A DNA stretch of 64,000 nt from Parelaphostrongylus tenuis (lineage: Eukaryota; Nematoda; Chromadorea; Rhabditida; Metastrongylidae): positions 310,001 through 374,000 of the forward strand of contig JAHQIW010005186.1 in the NCBI GenBank assembly GCA_019055375.1. Reading direction: 5' to 3'. This document shows, in pieces, positions 14,501 to 22,533 of the stretch. The first letter of the stretch is position 1, and the number at the start of each line of letters is the position of its first letter. Under the pieces are notes generated by a model that did no database searches, was not told where the DNA came from, and saw only the letters and a program-made list of their open reading frames with translations. The translations under genes and the position numbers were made by a program.

Positions 14501-14755
14501 ACTTGTCTTCAGCGATTTCCAGAATTTCCCCGCACTTCCACAGCACATCGTGTACCTTGGTTTTCTGCTAAATCGAAAATCTTTAACAATATAAATTCAC
14601 CAAATTGACGAGGAAAAGACGGATAAAAGAGAGAAAAGAACGAAGTTGACGAACGTTAACTACGATGACCAGATTTTCTTTCGTAAGTGTTTGAACGGTG
14701 ACGTACATCTGACCTGGTCGTACACTATGAATGGATGGACTGACCACAGCTGGAC
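126..14755 (-). CDS. FERM-domain protein gene, at least 14 exons, 3' end complete, 5' end open
   Basis: Multi-exon gene read by eye on the minus strand. Exons, 5' to 3': 14661-14755, 14487-14564, 14152-14243, 9482-9628, 8952-9101, 8793-8882, 7416-7580, 7192-7355, 4409-4569, 3705-3849, 3225-3366, 1580-1684, 1178-1317, 126-267. Phases agree at every junction except 7192/4569, where at least one exon is missing. An exon may also be missing between 14152 and 9628, because the last F1 strand (FRVxF type) is not seen. The product has a three-lobe FERM domain followed by a Ser-rich tail of about 280 residues ending FSSAL. FERM proteins dock under the plasma membrane to phosphoinositides and receptor tails. 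The F2/F3 sequence and a PPxY in the tail suggest the FRMD/Expanded type, but this is inference. No phosphatase or kinase domain follows. The large introns hold mariner fragments, SINEs and a foldback element. Confidence 0.78.
1982..2616. mobile_element. foldback element FB1
   Basis: Long-inverted-repeat element. The left arm (1982-2025, ending in the core ATCATTCGAAAGC) matches the reverse complement of the right arm (2571-2616). Internal sequence resembles the other foldback copies, including GAAACGGTCTTTTC and AAAGAGCTCTGT. No ORF looks like a transposase. It lies in an intron of the FERM gene. Confidence 0.7.
2640..3224. other. intron, no feature seen
   Basis: AT-rich intronic sequence between FB1 and the FERM-gene exon at 3225. 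I see no ORF, repeat or RNA gene in it. Confidence 0.4.
3225..4569 (-). CDS. FERM protein tail, coiled and Ser-rich exons
   Basis: Exons 4409-4569, 3705-3849 and 3225-3366, joined in matching phases (C|AT, AT|G). They encode a low-complexity tail: SLLHDSLSTSGDRAQGSVSS, then a short charged helix LKIEKMELEHIRQER, then Ser/Glu-rich sequence with VGEVHDMIIHPVVDLTNM, then VNFNLKPSINPSDLIILEAY. I do not recognise these blocks. They are assigned to the FERM gene because strand, phases and position between the F3 exons and the terminal exons all agree. The second frame of 4409-4569 is also open, so this exon is slightly less certain. Confidence 0.62.
4030..4110 (-). repeat. SINE-B (tRNA-shaped repeat), minus copy
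   Basis: Reverse complement of the SINE-B core: GCGTCAG acceptor side, B-box-like GGGTTTGAGTCCC, an anticodon-loop region around CCTGGATAGGG, and the flank TTGCACATCACTC in degenerate form. Same family as the copies at 47193 and 49384. Confidence 0.65.
4794..5310 (-). pseudogene. mariner transposase, N-terminal half
   Basis: The minus-strand ORF starts near ATG 5312. It shows the mariner/SETMAR-type paired-like DNA-binding region: FRHYWRKGLSQRAAVDEI, then DLDLKDKPRSERPRKLNNDD, then the second HTH LATELDVSHTIVLTYLYQL, then ICRQLLNNPLNGF. It breaks before the first catalytic Asp block (VTCDE type), and the following residues do not fit mariner, so the copy lacks the catalytic domain. It sits in an intron of the FERM gene, same strand. 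Transposition is not possible from this copy alone. Confidence 0.85.
5715..6050 (-). pseudogene. mariner transposase, C-terminal fragment, broken
   Basis: Minus-strand translation gives the mariner catalytic C-terminal block LFKHDNAKPHIARSLKK (the second catalytic Asp in HDNA.PH), then an in-frame stop where PPYSPDLAPSD-type sequence is expected, then MEHFFRGRRF and a degenerate end. Because it lies upstream of the N-terminal fragment on the same strand, the two cannot be one intact element. They are separate copies or a rearranged one. Confidence 0.78.
6940..7045 (+). repeat. SINE-B, plus copy, diverged
   Basis: Contains CCTCGGTGGTGCAGGGGTA (A-box side), ATGAGTGAAACGCGGGTTCAA (anticodon 3' side and B-box) and the TCCGCATATCACT flank. 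The acceptor stem is largely mutated. Intronic. Confidence 0.6.
7192..7580 (-). CDS. FERM F3 (PTB/PH-like) lobe exons
   Basis: Exons 7416-7580 and 7192-7355, separated by a 60-bp intron with an unusual TTGAAG acceptor. The F3 lobe follows straight from the F2 exon as NAK-GIEMCDIGEDGERIPL, then LPWNRVTRLSFDRKKLTIVG and ENKARYLLELCRAVHQTL. This is the usual strand pattern W..V..L.F..KK..I and a C-terminal helix with ARYLL.LC...H. Reading through the short intron would hit a TGA, so the splice is required. After the domain the sequence becomes Ser/Ala/Asn rich (DRISTSSNATSAANADHD), the start of the tail. The exon ends in phase 1, whereas the next exon found (4569) needs phase 2. Confidence 0.85.
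8140..8660. mobile_element. foldback element FB2 with internal (TA)n
   Basis: Related to FB3 and FB4. It has the core ATAATTCGAAAGC, the AAAATAGGATTATGTTTCACA block, and a right part AAAATCGCGTGCC...GGAGTTAAAG. A pure (TA)15 run at about 8473-8502 interrupts the middle. Small ORFs in it are shadows. Intronic to the FERM gene. Confidence 0.6.
8793..9628 (-). CDS. FERM F2 lobe exons
   Basis: Exons 9482-9628, 8952-9101 and 8793-8882, all joined in phase 2. They encode an acyl-CoA-binding-protein-like helical F2 lobe: EHYYLQLKDNFFDQW, then SEERCWEMAALALKVDKGD, then YFPIWVIDVRGLEYVRKYMP, then MSRKDAMMKFAFEASR, leading into HLYGLRRHKMDTIDNAVLGI. YYLQLK and the Ala-rich ALAL helix are standard F2 landmarks, and the order of blocks is that of FRMD-type FERM proteins. 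Donors are GG|GTAGGG, CG|GTGGGA and AA|GTTTGT. Acceptors are TTATTCAG, AATTCAG and AATTTTAG. Confidence 0.82.
10200..13077. other. large intron of the FERM gene, no firm feature
   Basis: No exon with good splice sites and phase was found. An open minus-strand ORF (12268-12533) starts after CATCTAG with a YFRVKIVLL stretch and the right entry phase, but it has no matching donor (see rejected list). The rest is AT-rich and without clear repeats. Confidence 0.4.
13078..13230 (+). repeat. SINE-A, plus, truncated
   Basis: tRNA-like head GGATGGCGCAGTGGTTAG (A-box) and GATTCAATCCCC (B-box), then a degenerate body that soon meets an opposite copy at 13240. SINE-A consensus features are given at 37870. 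Confidence 0.65.
13240..13510 (-). repeat. SINE-A, minus
   Basis: Reverse-orientation body: CTCTCGGCGCTGATCAATTC (tail end), ATGCATATCTGGCCTTCACG, CAAGACAAGTCTGGTACCAA and GGATGCGGGATCGAAC (B-box side). It forms a tail-to-tail pair with 13078-13230. Confidence 0.75.
13855..13930 (-). repeat. SINE-B, minus, diverged
   Basis: GAGTGATATGCAAAATTTTG flank, GTTAAACCCACGTCTCACCC (B-box plus anticodon stem) and ACCACTGCACTAC (A-box), as in the other SINE-B copies. Confidence 0.55.
14152..14755 (-). CDS. FERM F1 lobe exons
   Basis: Three minus-strand exons (14661-14755, 14487-14564, 14152-14243) read in one phase. They give a ubiquitin-like F1 lobe: a first strand around MYVTVQTLTKENLVIV, a helix containing HDVLWKCGEIL, then the FERM hallmark EDKLFGLA and the conserved FFLDPAQKIVKYAPK stretch. 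The middle exon can end at GCT|GTACGT (14487), which keeps phase 0 into the next exon. Acceptors are CCAATTTAG, TTTAGCAG and TGATTATAG. FLD..K..KYAP is diagnostic of F1 lobes in the band 4.1 superfamily. The last exon ends in phase 2 and fits the F2 exon at 9628 directly. Confidence 0.78.
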
Positions 14756-15084
14756 CTAAATTGGGAAAAATTGCTCAACTCCAAGACGACGATGGTAAGC
14801 AGCAGTATGTCTGCACGCATAGAATGCCTGTTAAGCGTGAACTGGGTTAGCGTACCGCCGCTTGTTCCGAAAAATTCCGAAAAAAGACCAGCAACATTTC
14901 CGATTGGTAACAGGATAAACCTCCCATGAATTATTCAGTTGAGATTTGCTTATTTTTACGAGAACTTCAATTCTGTATTGACCATTGACATTTTATTAAT
15001 ATTTGGATCAGGAATGAACAAGAACTACCTAGAAATTTATAAAGAACCTAGGAGCAAGCGGATTCCACTAACTATAGCCTTTAC

Positions 15085-15188
15085 CTGAATTACTCGATGA
15101 AGGTTTGCTGTAGATGAAGCGGCAGGCGTAATCCTGCCGTTGAACGTGACCGGCTCGAACCCGGCGTCGAGCAGGATGATTCCATTAC
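15085..15188 (-). CDS. candidate upstream exon, frame unresolved
   Basis: GC-rich open stretch bounded by acceptor ATCTTACAG and donor CAG|GTAAAG. One frame is fully open from the acceptor (NGIILLDAGFEPVTFNG). Another ends in phase 1, as the first F1 exon needs, giving a Ser-rich end YSKPSSSNSG, but it meets a TAA near its 5' side. Either it is an exon of the FERM gene with a different acceptor, or a chance ORF. Confidence 0.35.
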
Positions 15189-15189
15189 C

Positions 15190-16915
15190 TGTAAGATACT
15201 GAAAACTACATTTCAGTTATTCATCAACACCGGTCGAAAAAAATACATGAAATGCCAAATTTAATAGATTCTAATTCCATAACTCAGCAAATACGGGACC
15301 GCACATAATAGAGATTGATAGGGTTAGTTAAGGAATTTAAAAAAAACACAAGAGGCAAAGTAGAATGAGAAGTTACAGCTAGTGATGCAGTTCAGAAGAA
15401 AAACTCGTCGAGACAGAATAATATCATCATTCATTGAAATACATCGAAATCTTTCGTATCACATCACTTGAATAACTGAACTAGAGTTTGAATCAACATA
15501 CTACTTATCAATATCTTAGATTTATCTCGATTAACATATCAAATCCACCTTGTCCTGAGCTCACCAAGCCTCTGAACCCACCAGGGTTGAGAAACTGCTA
15601 TCAGACTTAGCTGTCACAAGCCCCTCTCTAGAAGTCCAGGTAGGAACAGTGACCTAACCAGGCTCTACCAGAACTCGAGGGAACGGTTATTGGACCATCC
15701 ATCAAGGGCTAGCTCGACTAACATTCAGTGACATTCAGGAAAAGGACAATGAGCAAACACCCGAACGTACATGCGAAAAGTTGAAAATTGTCCATGAATG
15801 ATAAATACGTCAAATTAATTCGAATGCAAGATTCAAAGATTCGAAGAAGTAGTGGCATTTACACAGCTGATTTGAAGATACGATGCATAAAATAAAGCAG
15901 ATCAAGAGGTAGCGGTTCATCTGAAAAAAGCTTGAACCACGAATCAGGTCAATATTTTTTGAAACGAGGCTATTTATAAATATAATAATATAATTTCTAC
16001 TTCTTCCAAAGTTAGCATTCCAGTGATCAGACAGGTGACAGATGAGTTTCCACCATAACCCCGATCTACAAAGAGCACAATGCTCGTAAAAAAGCGAATT
16101 CTGTTTTCTTAAAGATGACCTCTGCCATTCGCACAATCTACAGAGTATTTTTCTACCGCCCAGTTCATCGCTTTACTTTCCATTCTTTTCTAAGGTTAGC
16201 CCGAAACAATTTTTGCGCTTGTGCCAGTTCGTTCGCAAGCCTTCTGATCGCCGCGCTTCCCTCCCGCTAAGATTAATGTCTTTAAATGGTTACCGTTCAT
16301 GATAACATTTTGCCTCCCGTCCATACCTGCATTCAAGGTTCACACCATGATCGTATATCTTAGACAGGAAATTATATGCACGACAACGAACGGCAGCGTA
16401 TCAATAACATCGGAATTTGCTTTTTGCTCAAGTTCACATTCCACTGACCCATACTCAGAGAAAATTAACACACAGTAAAAAGCCGGTATAAAAATCTGGC
16501 GCGATATCTGGCCTCAGAATGGAATTCGCATTAAAATCTTTAGATTAATTTAGAGTGACCCATGTCCAACTTTTGACAGAAAATAAAAACTGTAGATAAG
16601 ACATGAGACTAGCACTTGAACATTTCATTTTTTCCAACGTGTGAAGAGAAATGTTCTTGCGACAAAACGTGCGAGATCTTAGAAAAAATTGGAAATTACG
16701 GATTTAGAGATCGACGACAAATGTATTTCCTTTTGTATACGAAAGTGACAGAAGCTCAGCGGCGTAGATCACTTGGATAGTTGCTGGTTCCAATCTGTAC
16801 CTAGCCAACCATATCTTACATTCTTCTTCTGTCCATAAATTGCTATCAAAGTTGTTTACAACATGCTTCCTTAATAAAAAGGACAGATCGTTGGATATGC
16901 TGAAGACTTGGAATT
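15190..16915. other. intergenic or intronic, nothing firm
   Basis: AT-rich. No ORF with convincing splice sites; a long minus ORF at 15810-16136 lacks coding character. A short piece at 15570-15700 resembles the SINE-A body (CACCAAGCCTCTGAACC). Confidence 0.4.
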
Positions 16916-16917
16916 AC

Positions 16918-19900
16918 CCTTGCATAGCAATTTCAGGATTGCGAAGAAGCTCATTCAAATCAACATTCATGGACATCCATGAAAAAGACAGAATCCTGAA
17001 TTGGCACCGAAAGTCCAATGAAAGACCGACCAGCTTTGAGTCCACTAAACAACTAGTAAAATGAAAAAGATGTTGGAAACCTTATGTTATATGGAGACGT
17101 TTCATGAAATTATACATATACTGGGCATAAAAAAATATGTAAAAACAAAACTAAAATAGAAGACGATCGAAGAGATGAAGAAATGGACGGAATGAGAGTG
17201 GCGCTTGAAACGGCATAAACTATCCCTCTATCTGACACTGTAATAATATTACAACACGAACACACAAGACAAATAACCATTCCGCTCTCTTCAACATATT
17301 TTTTCAGATAAGTGGCATCTTAGATGGCATTTCAGTTACTGCTGTAGACAAAATAATTTGAAACGTTATCGAGACTGTAAGAGACACCTCAGAATCGGAG
17401 TAAGATAACAGTACAGAAGCAGTAAGAGTACAGAAACAGCAAGGAAACAGTACAAGAACCAGAGCAAGATAACAGTACAGAAACACTATTTGTAGCATAC
17501 CGTCCACATTCCAACCAAGTGCTAACCTTTTCGTGGGTGTAGCACAATGATCAAAGGTGCCCTGCAGTAGACAAATAATGCTTGCATTGATAGCATCATC
17601 TGTATCAGTTGTCGTGCCGTTGAACGTCTACTGACTCGAACGGGCACTAGTAATACTTCCATCTTTTCTTTATCGAGTGCAACCCTAGCCCAATAGGTCC
17701 TATTCACTCGACGAAATCGCTGAGCATCATGTCTTTCTTCTAGGTTTTTCCTAGTAAAATCGAACCACCGGGTTAGCCATGTTCCTTCAGTGTCATAACA
17801 CAGGTAAACCATTGCTCTCACGTCCTCCTGTGCCGAGAATTTGGTACCAGACTAGTGTCGAAGCGTGAAGACATATATGACACACTGGTAAATTATTTTA
17901 GAGGTCAGATAAGCATTCAATCACTTCATGGTGCAACTCTAAGGAATTGATCAGCGCCGAACGCTCTAGCTTCGTAAGGGTCATCCGCATTCATTAGTAT
18001 CTGCCTAAAAGTCAAAACGCTCTAATCAGAAAGAAAATCAGTTCCATATACTTCACAAATCACACCTTTCGTATGTTTAAAATAGTTTGAAAACATCCTC
18101 GTGTTAGCTAATTCATCAAAACTTATTGAGTTCCTGTAACTTAGTGGCTTTTCCTGATAAGCAGTTTGAGGCTGGCAATAACAGTATTTATTTATTACAA
18201 TAGTAATCATGTACAACAATAACCCAGTGGATGACGTCTCGGTGAGTCTCGCCTTCGTCAGAGCCGTTTACTTGTTTTAAAACTTCCAAGTATTCATTAG
18301 AGATCAGCCACCCGGAGTCTTACATAAGTAAGACTGTAGTGAGTTTTTTGTAGGTCTGTGCAGAAATATGGCTCGCAATCACCACATCTAAATTGGTGCA
18401 GCTCATCAAGGGGCTTCTAAGCTGTAGAAGAATATAGATGGAATGTGCGATGATGTCAACGCGTGAAAAAGTACATTTTCAGGTTAAATGACACGTTCAT
18501 CGAGGATTTAATGAAGCACTAAGCCTATAAAGAAAGAAATATCAGGAGAAATTAGGTATTCTGAAGCTCATAGTTGTCATAAACGCAAGAAAAAAACTAG
18601 AACCAGAAAATTTTATCTTCTAAGCCATACACGAGGCTGCTATTTTACAATTTACTGAGCAGCAATTTTTTTTGTACAAAAATAAAGCGGATAGGACTGA
18701 CAGGGTGCGGAAAAATGTTCTAATATTTTCATATTGTTGATTTTAGCACTGGTATGAAATTATCAGAGCTGGTAAAAAATTATATCTATGCTCAATCCAC
18801 AGGATCAAATTGGTCAGAATTTTTTCCCACATTCTGTATTTTGAAAAGCTTCTTTCAAAAGCAGTCCGTTATAATACAGAATATAGATGAGAGTCACAAA
18901 ATGATAGAAAGATGGACAATTGCTTAATTGTTCTGTAAATACTCTAACTTATTCACGCAAACGAGAAAAAAAAACTCTTCTTCTGATTACCCAAACTTTC
19001 ATTACATGTTATCAGAAGCTCGTCGCTTCCAAAAATGCACAGACATGCTAATTATATCAAAACTTGGTTACTAATATGAGAATATCACTAAATTACACCT
19101 TCCACTTGACAATCGACTGACAATGCATGCGAAAAAAAGCTCTTAGCACCGATTCCTGCAAACGTCATTGTTTGCTGATTTTCAGCTTCCGGAAGACTCT
19201 GCAAGGATCATAGACTGATAAATTCGGAATAAACTAACAATAAGCAGGATTCTATTAACTGCAATACTCCATATAAGAAAACAACCATTTGTAAATAGAA
19301 CGAGTTCAAACGGCATGTGTTCCAGTGCTTTATAAAGGAACGCAAAGAATGTGGTCGTTCACCGGACATTCCGACTGGATACCAGGTTTTTCAAGAGAAG
19401 AACTCGAAGTTCACACACACTCGAAAAATGAGAATTTGATTCGTACAGTGGTCGATGTGCGAAGAAAAAAAGAAAAAGAAGCAAGACAGTTGGGTTCTGT
19501 TCAGCACGACGACACGTAGTCACACGCCCCTCTTTGACGGTAGTCCTCTACACTTGAGAAAATAATAGTTTTCGAGACAAATGGGTATGGTTTGAGTTTT
19601 GATGATTCCATACCACGGTCAGTTCAGAATCCAAGAAAGTTTTAGGAAATTGAAAAGGTACAATAGAGTTATCACCATTACTAAATTATTTTGAAACGTA
19701 AAAATCTCTTGTTGTAGCAGAAATTAAGCGCATTCCCTGACCGTGATTTAAACCTAAAGAAATCCCTTTTTGAGAAAACCCACACATTCTTCCGAATTAA
19801 GAAAACAAAATGTTTCCATTGTATCAACTTAGAATAATGTGATGTATCATACAAGCAGTGTCATGTAACGAATTGACATTTTTGAACAAAACTTTACGTA

Positions 19901-20676
19901 GAAGCTCCAGCATTTGCGTAAGATCTCACGAACTACCGTAATCAGATTATATCCGGCATTTACTCTTACAAAATCATTCAATGGCTTTTTGCTGGACCTT
20001 TTCACGTCAGAAGTATGACATTCCATTGTTTCAAAGAAAGCTGAAATAAGCAATCAAAACATGAGTCATGCCGACAAGGATTTCAACAAATACCAGCAAC
20101 ACTTCTCTTTGTCAAATCAACAAAGTTTCACTTCAGAATGACGAAATGCACGAAGTTTTTATGTTCACAAAATTAGGTTACGCCTAGAAAACATCTAAAA
20201 CAGATCATCTTAATGGTCAAATCAAAATTCGACACAAAAATTCTCGTACACATAGGGAACAAAAGCAAAAGAATAATGATTTTTGAAGTGAAATTGTCAC
20301 GATCGTGGAGCAAAAGCCTAGGACCTTAACTCGCAAAACTCTTAACATCTTGGTTAAACGCCAAAGGTCCAAAAATAAATTGAATGAACGAATGCGTCAT
20401 TATCATGTGAGCTAATGCCTTTTCTGTCTGATCATCTGACCAGGCCTTGGAGGAATGGAGAGCGATGAAAAGGTTCAAATGCTATAGATAATCCACCGAG
20501 CCATACAAATAGTTCCCAAGACCGACAATCTACTAACCCTTGGTTTTTTTTGTTCAGTGATTTTTCAGTTTCTTCAATGATTTCCTCGAATGAAGTAATG
20601 CAGGTGCTTGATTGACTGGGTTGTGAACAACCTGATCGTTCGGGCTCCGCACAAGGCGAAACCGCCGAAATGTAGT
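16918..20676 (-). CDS. unidentified multi-exon gene with RA/ubiquitin-like exon
   Basis: Minus-strand exons read by eye: 20538-20676 (Ser/Cys-rich, then FEEIIEETEKSLNKK), 19970-20040 (ECHTSDVKRSSKKPLNDF), 18052-18171 (SFDELANTRMFSNYF), 17527-17827 (about 100 residues) and 16918-16995 (NVDLNELLRNPEIAMQ). The joins 19970/18171 and 18052/17827 are phase 0. The join 20538/20040 and that before 16995 need a further small exon each. The 100-residue exon has RWFDFTRKNLEERHDAQRF and then LLVPVRVSRRSTARQLIQMM. The strand-turn-helix with STARQLI resembles Ras-association/ubiquitin-like folds, but this is only a resemblance. It could be the 5' part of the FERM gene or a separate gene; I do not recognise it. 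Confidence 0.5.
17400..17500. repeat. short degenerate tandem repeat
   Basis: Repeats of AACAGTACAGAA-type words (about 20-30 bp period) just 3' of the donor of the 17527-17827 exon. Open-frame shadows arise from it. Confidence 0.5.
17930..17995 (-). repeat. SINE-A tail fragment, minus
   Basis: AGGAATTGATCAGCGCCGAA followed by CGCTCTAGC and GGTCATCCGCATTCATT: the 3' end of SINE-A only. Intronic. Confidence 0.5.
18230..19960. other. intron, no firm feature
   Basis: AT-rich. The ORF at 19325-19519 lacks splice sites and coding character. A SINE-A-associated tail phrase (GTCTCGCCTTCGTCAGAGCC) occurs at 18245-18270. Confidence 0.4.
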
Positions 20677-22533
20677 CTGATTGAAAAAATTGTATGATAG
20701 GAGCCTCGTGTTTGGCTTACGAAGAAAAACAGCGGGTTTAGACGAATAGTGCTACATAAAATACGCTTAGGCTTAGAGGAAGACGACTACGTCATCACTC
20801 CAACCATCGAACATCTACTACAGCGACTATAACAAGTAATAACAACCCCATGTCAACTCAACGAAGAAAGTCGTTATGATCTTTGATAGTTTAGCTTGCA
20901 GAATGACAAGTTAATGAGAACTGGTAATCATATACGATGAAAAATTGGATACTATGTCACAAGACTCATTCCTCTTAAGTCGTTTCTTGATACTCTTAAA
21001 CGCTTCATTTTTTGCTATTGAAATTCCTACGATTTCAGCTTCTACATCATCCGTGAGCGGTCGGTTGATTTTCTTTACAACTTCTGCTTTGATTTTGGTC
21101 TAAACCATCTCCGAATCAATAAGTAGGAAGCCTGGTCAAGGATCCATCGCCGAAATCCATTCCTTAGAAACGACATCGTGAAGACCTGAAAACGCCCTTG
21201 CAAAGTTGCGCCAGGAAACCAAGGAATGTCATATGCACGCCAGCAATATACCATTTGGAATATGTGCTGGGGTCCGCACAATTAGCGAAGACGGACCATC
21301 TGAGTGCCTAAGGGTAAAGTGAAATATCTACTATCAAAATCCCGCCCTCTGAGATTATTCAAAAGTTTTTTAAAGCTAATCATGACGACTCAGTGCCAGA
21401 AAAGTTTTATTGCTAACTTCACAGATTCCCCATTTTATCGTATCAAGCGCACGATGGTACACTGCGCAATTCTGTAAACATATTCCAATGAATACATGAA
21501 CAACGAAAACTTGTTTAGTCACTGGAAAAACATTCGAAAAGGAATTCCAAGAATCAAAATATGCGGAAGAGAACCGCCGATGGTGACGGACGATTCACCG
21601 CCACGATTGGCGGCGATCTCCACGCCACTCTCAGCATTGACGGCCGGACGTCACAATTCAGTCCGCTTCCATAAAATACTTAAAGTTGGGTCCTTAAACA
21701 TTTCATGGACGGATTTCTTAGAGTCAAATATTTCGGATTTCAAGTGATGCATAGCGGGCTTGAAATGAGTTTCAATGAGGATTGAGCAGAGAAAGATTAG
21801 AGGAAAGAGAATTGAAAGAATAGAGAAAACACAATAACAATTCCATCGGTTGACCATAAACGATCCAAGAGCATCTCAACTTACATTGCAATTGTCTTCG
21901 AACAAAGATTTCATGGATCAAATGGATCAAATGGATCACGTATTTACTTTTCTTGGGACAACGACAACCTCTAGAAATGTTCTGGATCTCTGCTTATACC
22001 GACCAAATATACCAATAATCTCTCTCATCACGCATAAAACTTGCGCACAATACGAAGTTTTGTTGACAAATAATGTTAAAACGTCGTAGCGTCAAAGATG
22101 AAACGTTGGGAAGAACGAGGAGCGTCGTAGGGTCATAGGTGAGAGAAACCGGTAGGGATGGGAGAAGAATGAGAGCCAACGGAAGAAAGCGAACTAGGGG
22201 TAGCCACGGAATACGCGAAACGTAAGTGATGGGAAAATCTGGATAAGAAGACGGTGAACAGTCTATAAAAATCGTTGCTCAGCCCTGTGAAGAGCTCAGT
22301 GTTTTGGATCCTATCCGTGCCGAGATACTTGATTTCAATACATGAAGTACTTGTCGGAGCTCAGTGATCAGTTATGAAGAAAACAAAGAACTGATAGACC
22401 TATGGAATGTCTTTTGATCTCTAGAAGTCATGGAGTAATTGGAAAGTACAGCGACAATTACGGAAGTCGATTGATATGAACTGTTGTCTGAGAGAGAAGA
22501 TCTTTTGAAACGACACAAAAATAGCGGACTCAC

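Noticed and set aside
15130..15170. B-box-like GGTTCGAGCC in a GC-rich stretch
   Set aside because: No A-box at tRNA distance and no foldable cloverleaf; likely part of an exon candidate.
21570..21690. GC-richer stretch open on both strands (plus: PPMVTDDSPPRLAAISTPLS)
   Set aside because: Coding-like codon use, but no credible acceptor or donor on either strand; left unannotated.
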